From Vibrio proteolyticus NBRC 13287 (GTDB taxonomy: Bacteria; Pseudomonadota; Gammaproteobacteria; Enterobacterales; Vibrionaceae), in the NCBI RefSeq assembly GCF_000467125.1, contig NZ_BATJ01000001.1:310001-374000 (forward strand): a stretch of 64,000 nucleotides of DNA, given 5' to 3'. How positions within the stretch are numbered: position 1 is the first letter of the stretch; every line of letters starts with the position of its first letter. The translations under genes and the position numbers were made by a program. This document shows, in pieces, positions 46,434-54,996 of the stretch. Below the pieces are notes generated by a model. That model worked only from the letters and a program-made list of their open reading frames with translations. It made no database searches and had not been told where the DNA came from.

Positions 46434-49400
46434 TTAAATTAAAATGAACGTGTTATGTTGGAACAATTGATCAACGATCTCATGTGACGTTGCAGATGCA
46501 CTTAATTCAAGGCCAGATACATCAAATTGTTCCAATTCAACCGATGTCGAGTTACCTCCCTCACCCGTAATAGTGAGATTTAGGTTACCGTGTGCGTCAT
46601 CAAAGCTGGCGCTAACATGCGCTAGCAGAGCTTCCATGTCTGCCATATCATCCCCCGTCGGTGAAATAATATCGCTCAGGTCTAGTTTATCTTCATCTAA
46701 CTGGAAATCTGTGATGACATCCTTCGCTGAAGTAGCGCTTAGAGACTCATTGTTAAAAGTAAAGGTGTCCATGCCCTCACCTCCCGTGAGGATATCGTCA
46801 CCAAATCCACCAGTTAGGATGTCATTACCAAGGCCACCAACAAGAATATCGTCACCTGCAGCGCCATTTAAGGTATCTGCTCCGGCTTGCCCTAAGATAA
46901 TATCTATGCCTTCACTTCCAACAAGCACATTAGACAGATCGTCACCGACTACAGCATGTCGTTCCGTTTCAGCAATATCTGTACTTAGTTCACTGAGGGT
47001 TAAAGTAAAGACATTATCGCTAACACCGCCCCTTCCATCTGACACTTTGAAGAGGAAGTTTAGGTCTGCCTGCTGATCGCCCTCAAGGGTAATGCTATCA
47101 CTCTGTGTAAAACTGTAGCTTCCATTTGAAGCGACTTCCAGCGTACCAAACGCAGTCTCAACGTGCAGGCGACCATCCACTTGATGCGTAGAAGCGATCA
47201 GATCTTGCCCAACGGTGACGTTATGTAAATCAGCACTGAGTAGCGAGAAGTCCCCATCCGCTAAAGATACGGTCATGATATCACCATCCACATCGGCGCT
47301 TCCCGAAAGCAGCTCGCCCACAATGGGCTCCGGTGAAAAGTGATTCAAGAATTGGCCTAACTCTTCACCAGAGTCAATAAACACCACTCGATCACTCAAC
47401 TGCTCTAGCGCCTGTGCGGCGCTTACATCGTCCGACGTTGCGATACCAATACCATAGACTTTTGCGTTATGTGTTTGCTTATAGTGTTCCCAACGCTCAT
47501 CCAAATCGGGCGCTGCCACTTCCCCCTCTTTAGGATTCGGTGCGCCATCAGACAGGAAGAAGACCGTATTTTTGCTCTCTGTCGGTTGTTCCGGACCGAA
47601 GTAATCCCAACCATCTTGCCATGGATAAACAGCGTTGTTTGTATCACCAGATTCCATCACTGCTTCCAGTGCTTTGCTATAATCCGTATTCGTTCCATTA
47701 ACCACATCACACCAGTTACGAACGTACTCTGCAACATCGTTTTGGTAGCTCAAATCATCAACCGCACGCCCATTCAACTCTGGCGGACGTGTCATCAGTT
47801 CTACTTCGTCAAGTGTCAGCCAACTATTTGTTGAAGTATCACCATCAAAACGAACTAAACGAATATAAGTGTTGGATTGGCCACCGTCTTCAATCATGTT
47901 TTCAATCATGGCGTGAAATGCTGCAGTCGCCTTGTACGCTCTCGATTCAGTCTTTGGCGCAGTGGCCTCGCTGCCAAAGGTATTTTGACCATCGAAAGTA
48001 CGGGTCATACTGTTTGATTCGTCAAAGACCACCGTCACTTTGTTTATTGGCAAATCTTCCATCTCAGCAAATCCATGCACTGGTGCCGAAATCGGAGCAT
48101 GATTCTCAGTGACATTCAGAGTCACCTGAGTCGTATCTTTATCAGTACCATCCGTAGCCGAAACTTCCAATTGATAGCTCTGCTGCAGCGAATGATCTAA
48201 CTTTGCTTCTTCTTTAAGCCAAATTTCACCGCTATTTGAATCGACGCGGAACAGATCAGCATCCCCACCACTCAACTCATATTTGATGGTTGCATTTCCG
48301 TCAGGATCAAAAGCGCTTACCTGACCAATCAGTACCCCCGCCTCCTGTTCAGCAACATTGAAAGTGACGGTATCTTCTGTGGGCATACCATTCGAATCAG
48401 TACCATGAACTTGATCAGCGTCGCTGTTACTAATGAATTCAGGCGCTCGATCCAGGATGTCGATAGTCACTTCACTGGTTGTAGTATCACCATCCGCATC
48501 AACCACCGTTATTTCGAATTTTTCTTGCTGATGACCAGCAACATTCTTCGCCTTATAGTCATAACGGCCGTTATCAAAGTTAAGGGTAAGCGTGCCATGA
48601 GCAGTATCGATCTCTGCCAGTGAGTGAAGTGAAATCACAGAACCATCACTTGTACTTACTGTGCCTTCCGTCTTGTTGTAGTGGTAACTTTCACCATCAA
48701 CGTTAATCTGGTCAATCCATTGAACATCCCCGCCAATATCTTCCAGAAGTTTACTTTGCAGCTGTCCTGATACCGTTTTGCTTAGCAGATTCTCTACTTG
48801 TAAGTCATCCGTCACGACTAGTGCTGAGCCTTTATCGGTTGCTACTGGCTCCAGGTATTTCATGTCCGCCCCGGCACCAATACCAATTGACCAGATATTT
48901 TCTAAAGTAACGCCACTCGTAGTAATGCTACGCGCCATAGCATTTTCAAGAATGATGCTCTGTTCAGCTTCTGTCGGATTATCCCAACCTTTGACCAGGT
49001 ACTCATAACGCTGCTCGCTTTCGAAATCCTCAGCCGTCGACCACTTCATTAAACTCTCGCGTAAGCTCGAGTAAACAGGATCCGAAGTATTTGTCCATGA
49101 ACCAAAGTCGCTCGGTACTCCATCCGAAATGAAATAGAGTTGATGACTACTGTTATCATCCGTTTCTTGGCTAAGCTCAGTCAAAGCCGCGTTCACCTGA
49201 TCGATAGCTTGGCCGTATGGCGTCCAACCACCACGCCCGATAGAGTCCAAGTAAGCATCAATATCATCCACAGACTCCAACCATTCAGACGTTTTACCTT
49301 CCGGATAACCTGAATGTGTCGCAATCTTAAATCGGACGTCACCAAGATCGTCATACTTTTCAAACATGGTTTTAATGGCGCTACGAGCCAGATCCCAGCG

Positions 49401-52217
49401 CGTTACGTCTACACCATGTTCATTTTTAACCTTATCGGACCACATAGAATCAGATGCATCCAACGCAATGACTACGCTATTATTCTGTGGATTGATATCC
49501 ATGATTTCATGGTGTTCTGAGTTAGCCGATGGTAAAGAATCGATGACACTAAGATGAAGTGTTGCATTATCGGTTCGGCCTCCAGCATCCACCTGGATAT
49601 TAACAGGAATATCTAATGTATCCGCACCTTGTTCAGGGTGGTCAAGAGGTTCATATTGTTCAACACTGTAATGGCCAGTTCGACTATCAATACTCGCTTC
49701 AATTACTTTAACCTTATCCTCGCCAGTACCAACATAACCAGTTAGAGCACTTCGATCGTCACTCACTTCAAACACAACCGGCTTATTATCACTAGTAAAG
49801 TTATTGAGGAGCTGAGCTGAATCGAAATAGAAGGCAGCGCCTGAAGTCGAGCCCAGGTTTGCCACTAGGTCACCCTCAGCACGTGCACCTAACTCTGTAC
49901 CAACCTGAGACTCATTGAGTGATGAATACTCATCACTCAATGACATAGGTTCACCCAACACGTGCACCGTTACTTCAGCTTCATCAGTCAAGCCATCTTC
50001 ATCACGAATCGTGTATTTAAATGAATATTCTCTGCTCTCGCCCGTTTTTATCGAGCGCTGATCAGCAGGTAAAGATTCAAGATATTTAGCTGCATCAAAA
50101 ACTAACTTGCCATCTAAAAGAGTCAAAAAGTCGGTGTCCGGATAATCGACAATTGTCAGGCTATCGCCATCTGGGTCGCTATCATTCGCCAATACATCTA
50201 GATCAAGCGTGCCTGAATCTGTGGTTTGATATTCTTCATCAAAGCGAGTCAAATCTGCCGAGACTTGTGTGATAAAGTACTCTGAACCTTGAGGATCAAC
50301 GATTCCATCCTTGTAACCGATAGCCGACATTTCAATGCTATCAAAGTAGCGACCATCAGCGTCGATGTTAACAATCTGACTTCCACCACTAGTACCTTCA
50401 AACACACCACTCGCGATAACTTCGCCCTTGTAATAAGCTTTCCAGACACCACGCTCTACCCCTGGTTCCCAAGAGCTCCAAAGGTTTTTTATCTCAACTT
50501 CAGCATGATTCGCTACTTGCCCATTCGTAAATGAAAAACACATTGCCTCACTTTGTGATGTTGCGTCATCGAATCCAATTTGACCGTCTTTTACCTGATC
50601 CGAGTCACCATCCAGCGAAGAACTAACGCCAAACTTATGCTCACCACCATCACCTGTGTAATCTGACTTATCAGCAATCCCGGTTTTCTCTCCGGTGTTG
50701 GTATCAACGATGTAGTATTCCACACTGATGTCTGTACTATCGTCCCAATTGGTATCGTCTAGAGTCTTAGTGGCTATCTCTATGCTCTTGTCATCGACAG
50801 CGATCGGTGCCTCATTAATATCGTTTATCGTCACGTTGACGTGTGCAATGTCCTTATCACCTGACTGGTCTTCAACTTCGACTAACAGTTGATAGCGATC
50901 CAACGTTTCATAATCAAACGTCACTCCGTTTTTAACATTGATCTCGCCTGTAGTACTGTTGATTTCAAAGAGTTCAGTATGATTAGTGAGTAAGTAAGTG
51001 ACTTTACTCCCCCCATCGACATCGAAAGCCTCCACTTTGCCGACGAATCCGGCTTGGCTATTTTCATCTATATTAAACTGATAACTATCTGCATCAGCCT
51101 GACCTTGTGCATCCAAACCATGGCTGTCATTTTGGCCACTGATAAACTCGGGAGCATCATTATTCCCAAATATACTGACTGAAATATTATGCTCTGTGCC
51201 ATCGGCAGACGTGACCGTCAGAGTACGCACCACCGGATCGCTGTTTGCGTCCAGCGCCTGCACATCGGGGTGGCTATTGTTCAGTTGGTAAGTCCAGTGG
51301 CCATCTTCATCAATAGAGAACGTCCCCCAGTCGCCGTCCTGAACGTTCGTTTGAGGTTGGAAGACCGCTTCACCGGCATCAGGATCGTCAACGTTCAAGT
51401 GACCACTTGTGGTAAGCGTGACGTCTTCTTGAACCGCACCGACGTCGTCTCCCGGCAGCTCTGGGGTAATGATCGCTTTATCGTCTGAGCCAGAGATGGT
51501 AATGATGACGTTATGGGTTGTGCCATCGGCAGACGTGACCGTCAGGGTACGCACCACCGGATCGCTGTTTGCGTCCAGCGCCTGCACGTCAGGGTGGCTA
51601 TTGTTCAGTTGGTAAGTCCAGTGGCCATCTTCATCAATAGAGAACGTCCCCCAGCCACCGTCCTGAACGTTCGTTTGAGCTTGGAAGACCGCTTCACCGG
51701 CATCAGGATCGTCAACGTTCAAGTAGCCACTTGTGGCGAGCGTAACGTCTTCTTGAACCGCGCCAGCGTCGTCACCAAGAATTAACGCTTGGGTACTATC
51801 CGATTGCAAGTATGGTAAGCGAGACAACTCAAGCAATGCTTCTTTCTGTTCGTTAGCTAACCCTAATGTTTCAAAAAAAGTACTTGCTAGAAGTTCAGCT
51901 CCTGAGCGCTCAATGGTTTCCGAAGTCGTTAGACTTGAGCCTAACAGCCCACCAACGGCGGTTGCGTATTCTTCACCCAACTTTAAGGGATCGTCACCTT
52001 GAGCTATAGCTTGAACAATTTCCTTAATTTCGTCGGAAACATCCGACGCTGTATTACTATCTACTGTTGATATGTATTGAGGCAGGGAGTCGCTTGTCAG
52101 CGTTTCCACGATAACCTCCCCTGGAAGCAAATCCTCCTTTGGTTCAACTACTCTAATATGACCATCCTTACCGATTACAACATACTTTTCCGTAGCTGAG
52201 CTTGATTTTCCAACCAA
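46434..52217 (-). CDS. LapA-like RTX adhesin, type I secreted, with two von Willebrand A domains
   Basis: 1927 residues, no Sec signal. Residues ~1-125: LapA-type retention module, ending in DDPLKLGEEYATAVGG, where LapG-cleaved relatives have a TAAG-type site. ~149-341: two VCBS repeats of 108-residue period. ~350-465: cadherin-like domain. ~478-660: unrecognised domain with one Trp-rich patch. ~665-755: Ig/cadherin-like. ~905-1140: vWA domain 1 with MIDAS DASDSMW. ~1260-1380: cadherin-like. ~1393-1640: vWA domain 2 with MIDAS DESNSMT. ~1762-1815: six RTX nonapeptides (GGLGNDILT type) binding Ca2+. The end carries the T1SS C-terminal signal (ITDFQLDEDKLDLSDI). It should be held in the outer membrane by the retention module and display adhesive domains. 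Divergent from tolC; no LapB/LapC, LapD or LapG gene is in the window. Confidence 0.93.
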   Translation of the reverse strand: MVGKSSSATEKYVVIGKDGHIRVVEPKEDLLPGEVIVETLTSDSLPQYISTVDSNTASDVSDEIKEIVQAIAQGDDPLKLGEEYATAVGGLLGSSLTTSETIERSGAELLASTFFETLGLANEQKEALLELSRLPYLQSDSTQALILGDDAGAVQEDVTLATSGYLNVDDPDAGEAVFQAQTNVQDGGWGTFSIDEDGHWTYQLNNSHPDVQALDANSDPVVRTLTVTSADGTTHNVIITISGSDDKAIITPELPGDDVGAVQEDVTLTTSGHLNVDDPDAGEAVFQPQTNVQDGDWGTFSIDEDGHWTYQLNNSHPDVQALDANSDPVVRTLTVTSADGTEHNISVSIFGNNDAPEFISGQNDSHGLDAQGQADADSYQFNIDENSQAGFVGKVEAFDVDGGSKVTYLLTNHTELFEINSTTGEINVKNGVTFDYETLDRYQLLVEVEDQSGDKDIAHVNVTINDINEAPIAVDDKSIEIATKTLDDTNWDDSTDISVEYYIVDTNTGEKTGIADKSDYTGDGGEHKFGVSSSLDGDSDQVKDGQIGFDDATSQSEAMCFSFTNGQVANHAEVEIKNLWSSWEPGVERGVWKAYYKGEVIASGVFEGTSGGSQIVNIDADGRYFDSIEMSAIGYKDGIVDPQGSEYFITQVSADLTRFDEEYQTTDSGTLDLDVLANDSDPDGDSLTIVDYPDTDFLTLLDGKLVFDAAKYLESLPADQRSIKTGESREYSFKYTIRDEDGLTDEAEVTVHVLGEPMSLSDEYSSLNESQVGTELGARAEGDLVANLGSTSGAAFYFDSAQLLNNFTSDNKPVVFEVSDDRSALTGYVGTGEDKVKVIEASIDSRTGHYSVEQYEPLDHPEQGADTLDIPVNIQVDAGGRTDNATLHLSVIDSLPSANSEHHEIMDINPQNNSVVIALDASDSMWSDKVKNEHGVDVTRWDLARSAIKTMFEKYDDLGDVRFKIATHSGYPEGKTSEWLESVDDIDAYLDSIGRGGWTPYGQAIDQVNAALTELSQETDDNSSHQLYFISDGVPSDFGSWTNTSDPVYSSLRESLMKWSTAEDFESEQRYEYLVKGWDNPTEAEQSIILENAMARSITTSGVTLENIWSIGIGAGADMKYLEPVATDKGSALVVTDDLQVENLLSKTVSGQLQSKLLEDIGGDVQWIDQINVDGESYHYNKTEGTVSTSDGSVISLHSLAEIDTAHGTLTLNFDNGRYDYKAKNVAGHQQEKFEITVVDADGDTTTSEVTIDILDRAPEFISNSDADQVHGTDSNGMPTEDTVTFNVAEQEAGVLIGQVSAFDPDGNATIKYELSGGDADLFRVDSNSGEIWLKEEAKLDHSLQQSYQLEVSATDGTDKDTTQVTLNVTENHAPISAPVHGFAEMEDLPINKVTVVFDESNSMTRTFDGQNTFGSEATAPKTESRAYKATAAFHAMIENMIEDGGQSNTYIRLVRFDGDTSTNSWLTLDEVELMTRPPELNGRAVDDLSYQNDVAEYVRNWCDVVNGTNTDYSKALEAVMESGDTNNAVYPWQDGWDYFGPEQPTESKNTVFFLSDGAPNPKEGEVAAPDLDERWEHYKQTHNAKVYGIGIATSDDVSAAQALEQLSDRVVFIDSGEELGQFLNHFSPEPIVGELLSGSADVDGDIMTVSLADGDFSLLSADLHNVTVGQDLIASTHQVDGRLHVETAFGTLEVASNGSYSFTQSDSITLEGDQQADLNFLFKVSDGRGGVSDNVFTLTLSELSTDIAETERHAVVGDDLSNVLVGSEGIDIILGQAGADTLNGAAGDDILVGGLGNDILTGGFGDDILTGGEGMDTFTFNNESLSATSAKDVITDFQLDEDKLDLSDIISPTGDDMADMEALLAHVSASFDDAHGNLNLTITGEGGNSTSVELEQFDVSGLELSASATSHEIVDQLFQHNTFILI
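51195..51449 (-). repeat. VCBS-encoding direct repeat, distal unit
   Basis: Nearly identical at DNA level to 51519-51773, offset exactly 324 nt (108 codons). Encodes the second VCBS domain of the adhesin (WGTFSIDEDGHWTYQLNNS core). Confidence 0.92.
51519..51773 (-). repeat. VCBS-encoding direct repeat, proximal unit
   Basis: Partner of 51195-51449. Few substitutions separate the units, indicating recent duplication or ongoing homogenisation; copy-number change by recombination is likely between strains. Confidence 0.92.
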
Positions 52218-52581
52218 AGTTATTACCCCATTTAGCAGACGAAATAACCCCTAGCCCATAATGTCAATGCGCAATGAGAATTACTTCAGATAGTGATACA
52301 TTCATTTGACAATGATATCATTAACCATTCAGCATAAAACATGAACTCTTCCCGAAATATTTTTCATGTTTTAAATTTGTTTTATTTCCCTTCAGAAAAT
52401 CATATGTTACCGGCCTGTTTTAATATCTTCACCCTGACAATAAGCAGACTTTTAAACCACATAACTTAAATTTAATAATCCGAACTTTATACATATATTC
52501 TCTTTAGTTCATGCCTCACCTGGCTCCGTGAGATATGCATTTAAGATAATAACCGTTGTAATTTATTTGAGGAGACCTCCT
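52218..52581. promoter_or_regulatory. AT-rich divergent promoter region between adhesin and tolC
   Basis: About 360 nt, much richer in A/T than the flanking housekeeping DNA, with several T- and A-tracts. It must carry both divergent promoters. The composition suits H-NS-type silencing, but I see no defined operator, such as a VpsT, FleQ or CRP consensus, that I could defend. Confidence 0.5.
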
Positions 52582-53886
52582 TTGAAGATTAGTAGTATTA
52601 TTACGTGTTGTTGTTTATTAATACCACTTCACTCTAGTGCACAAACGTTAGAACAAGCCGTAGCGCTCACATTTGCAACCAACCCCGAGATTAACGGTGC
52701 TTTCAATGAGTATATGAGTAAACGCTATATCATTGACCAGGCCCGTGGTGCTTATAAACCGAGTATCAATATAGATGCTGGCATCGGTTATGAAGGCATT
52801 GAACCAGCGAATTCTTCCGATAAAACTAATATGACTCGTAAAGACGCTGAAATTAATTTCACTCAGCTTATTTGGGATGGTTCTAAAACTTTATACGATA
52901 TTGACCGAACATCAGCAGATGCTGAATCAGTACGCTATCAACTTCTGGCCGATGCACAAAATGTAGCTCTGAAAGTTATCAAAGCGTATTTAGATGTCAT
53001 TGAAGCTCAGAAGGTTATTGAACTTTCTGAAAGCAATTTAAATACACATGAGCGTATTTACGCTGATATTAAAAAACGGACTACGTCAGGGATTGGTTCA
53101 GTTGCCGACCTAAATCAAGTTGAAGCCCGCCTAGCTAAAGCTCATAGCAATTTACTAGCAGCGCAAAATAACTATAAAGATGCGCAAACGTCATTCATTC
53201 GACTCGTGGGTAAAGCCCCCAAAGATCTAATCTTTCCACGTGCAGATCAAAACTTCATCTCTAAAACTTTAGCCGACGCTCAAACTCAAGCCTTTAAAAA
53301 TCATCCAGTCATTAAGATAGCGCTGGCAGACGTTGACTCAGCAAAGTTCCAATACCAGCAAGCACATGCCAACCTCTACCCTGTTATTTCGATTGAAGCG
53401 GCACAAGCTTGGCACGATAACGCCGGCGGTATCAAAGGCAGCGGCTCTGAAACGACAGCGATGCTTCGTGTCCGCTATAACCTATACGACGGTGGCCGAG
53501 ATTCAGCAAACGGTGACAGCATGGCCTACCAGCTTAACAAAGCTAAAGACTTACGTGAGCGTGCTTACCGAAGTGTTGAACAAGAGCTTGGACTGTCGTG
53601 GAATGCGCTCGAAATGACGGGAAAACAAAAGGCCTTCTTAGCTAAGCATGTTGACTCAATGTCAAGGACCGTCATTGCTTACCAAAAACAATACCGTATA
53701 GGTAAGCGCACTCTGCTTGATCTGTTAAACACCGAAAATGAGCTGTTCGAGTCACGTAAGGATTACCTTAAAACGAATTTTGCTCAGCAATATGCAAAAT
53801 ACCGAACCTTAACTTCCACCGGCACATTACTTGATGCCTTGCGCGTCAATATTCCACAAGAATGGACTCAATCCGTAGAGTACTAA
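52582..53886 (+). CDS. TolC-family outer-membrane efflux/secretion protein (LapE-like)
   Basis: 434 residues from TTG 52582, chosen because GAGGAG lies 7 nt upstream and the start opens a signal peptide (KISSIITCCCLLIPLHSSAQ); an ATG at 52528 has no such site and adds 18 residues. The mature protein has the TolC pattern of two repeated halves with long helices: TLEQAVALTFATNPEINGAF, the IYADIKKRTTSGIGSVADLN helix with the conserved GVGS/GIGS turn, and KQYRIGKRTLLDLLNTENEL (the family's QYxxGxRTLLDLL signature). TolC proteins form the outer-membrane channel of type I secretion; next to the adhesin it is its likely exit pore. Confidence 0.92.
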   Translation: MKISSIITCCCLLIPLHSSAQTLEQAVALTFATNPEINGAFNEYMSKRYIIDQARGAYKPSINIDAGIGYEGIEPANSSDKTNMTRKDAEINFTQLIWDGSKTLYDIDRTSADAESVRYQLLADAQNVALKVIKAYLDVIEAQKVIELSESNLNTHERIYADIKKRTTSGIGSVADLNQVEARLAKAHSNLLAAQNNYKDAQTSFIRLVGKAPKDLIFPRADQNFISKTLADAQTQAFKNHPVIKIALADVDSAKFQYQQAHANLYPVISIEAAQAWHDNAGGIKGSGSETTAMLRVRYNLYDGGRDSANGDSMAYQLNKAKDLRERAYRSVEQELGLSWNALEMTGKQKAFLAKHVDSMSRTVIAYQKQYRIGKRTLLDLLNTENELFESRKDYLKTNFAQQYAKYRTLTSTGTLLDALRVNIPQEWTQSVEY

Positions 53887-53891
53887 TTACC

Positions 53892-54509
53892 ATGATAAAC
53901 AATACTTTTATAGTTCTGGCTCTGACGACATTGAGCCTCAGCAGCGCATGGGCAACGGATAATATCGACTACATCCCTACCCCTAAGGCCATCCAAGTCG
54001 CTGACCTCCATGACTTAGATAGCGATGGCGTAATCAATGCTCGAGACCTATGTATGAGTACGCCAATCGGGGCAGAAGTCGATAATGATGGCTGCGAAAC
54101 TTACCTGAATGAAGAAGAGCGGTATCAGCTTAAGATCTTGTTTGCCAATGACTCCGCTAACATTAATCAAGCGTTTAAACTAGCAATTAATGAGTTAGTA
54201 ACGTTCCTTAAGAAGTACCCTACGACGTCCATCGAAATACAGGGGTATGCAAGTAAAGTGGGACGCGCAGACTATAACCTTGACTTGTCACGTCGACGCG
54301 CCAATAACGTACGCAACCAGTTAATAACCAAAGGCATTTCACGCGATCGACTCACCATCGTAGGCTTTGGTGACACCCATTTGGCCGAAATGGGCCTGGA
54401 TGATGTCAGCCACGCCTTAAACCGTCGCGTAACAGCCACTATTGTGGGGTATAAAGGGATGGTTAAAGATGAGTGGACAATATTTACTGCCTTCCCAAAG
54501 GTAGAGTAA
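53892..54509 (+). CDS. OmpA-family peptidoglycan-binding protein with Ca-binding repeat
   Basis: 205 residues from ATG 53892, 5 nt after the tolC stop; a longer frame overlaps tolC. Signal peptide (LTTLSLSSAWA-TD). A thrombospondin-type-3-like calcium motif follows (DLDSDGVINARDLCMST, and VDNDGC), then the OmpA C-terminal domain (ATTSIEIQGY region: PTTSIEIQGYASKVGRADYN, LSRRRANNVRNQLI, VGFGDTHL). No barrel. This kind of OmpA protein follows TolC in LapA-type adhesin loci and probably anchors the exporter to the cell wall. Coupled to tolC. Confidence 0.9.
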   Translation: MINNTFIVLALTTLSLSSAWATDNIDYIPTPKAIQVADLHDLDSDGVINARDLCMSTPIGAEVDNDGCETYLNEEERYQLKILFANDSANINQAFKLAINELVTFLKKYPTTSIEIQGYASKVGRADYNLDLSRRRANNVRNQLITKGISRDRLTIVGFGDTHLAEMGLDDVSHALNRRVTATIVGYKGMVKDEWTIFTAFPKVE

Positions 54510-54575
54510 CACCTACATAAACAGGTGCATTGAGTAAGGCCTGCAATCACTGAGTAATTGTATATCAGTGAGTAA

Positions 54576-54640
54576 GAGAGTTACCTCTTAGTTTCTTTGA
54601 TTAAGATTCAGCACCTTAATCAAAGTGGGTAACTCTCACT
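54576..54640 (+). terminator. Long two-stem inverted repeat downstream of the OmpA-family gene
   Basis: Outer GAGAGTTACC (54576-54585) pairs with GGTAACTCTC (54628-54637); inner CTTTGATTAAG (54595-54605) pairs with CTTAATCAAAG (54615-54625), 9-nt loop. Followed by ACTTTTC. Likely the terminator of the tolC-ompA unit, or a mobile-element-style palindrome near the island's end. Confidence 0.65.
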
Positions 54641-54681
54641 TTTCAAGTTGAATTATCAAATCCAGTCCGGGCTAATACAAT

Positions 54682-54837
54682 TTAATCAGACAAAACCAAG
54701 GTCTTTTTCAACAGCTCAGAATAGTTAATAGTATCATCGATACACTCTATCAGATAACGTGTTTCACTCTTTGATTCATCAAAAATACCGATGTATTTCT
54801 GCTTTGTATTGACCCACAGTCGGCCTAAGGGTTTTCG
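54682..54837 (-). pseudogene. C-terminal fragment of an unrecognised protein, cut at the island junction
   Basis: A 51-codon open frame on the minus strand ends at TAA 54682-54684 and reads RKPLGRLWVNTKQKYIGIFD continuing through SKSETRYLIECIDDTINYSE to LVLSD. Composition and codon use are protein-like and AT-rich as in the tolC region. At 54838 the sequence switches into the duplicated flank and no start is available, so the gene lost its 5' part there. I do not recognise the family. Confidence 0.6.
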
Positions 54838-54943
54838 GATGCTCGACACTCTGCCAACCGCTCCAAACTACGGTGGTCCTTACGTCATGTGGAAAGGCAA
54901 ACCTTACGCTCATATCATGGTGCCGGTGGGTACCCTTAAAGAT
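54838..54943 (+). pseudogene. 3' remnant of the small exported-protein gene
   Basis: Corresponds to residues ~146-179 of the intact gene at 45702-46241 (MLDTLPTAPNYGGPYVMWKG here). It lacks any 5' part, and a small deletion before the original stop runs the frame into the terminator. It is the coding part of the right duplication copy. Confidence 0.85.
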
Positions 54944-54974
54944 AAGGCATTCGGTGGTAACCGAATGCCTTATC
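54941..54974. terminator. Bidirectional terminator, right copy
   Basis: GATAAGGCATTCGG pairs with CCGAATGCCTTATC, 14-bp stem. Serves the convergent hydrolase gene on the minus strand; same hairpin as at 46244-46276. Confidence 0.8.
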
Positions 54975-54996
54975 TTTAACTTAACTATTCGGGCAT

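Noticed and set aside
46573..47076. Plus-strand 167-codon frame within the adhesin gene
   Set aside because: Antisense of the RTX and C-terminal region; Ser/Pro-rich composition comes from the reverse of Gly/Asp codons.
51189..51785. Two similar plus-strand open frames over the adhesin gene, resembling a repeated gene pair
   Set aside because: They are antisense shadows of the duplicated VCBS units; their similarity follows from the DNA repeat.
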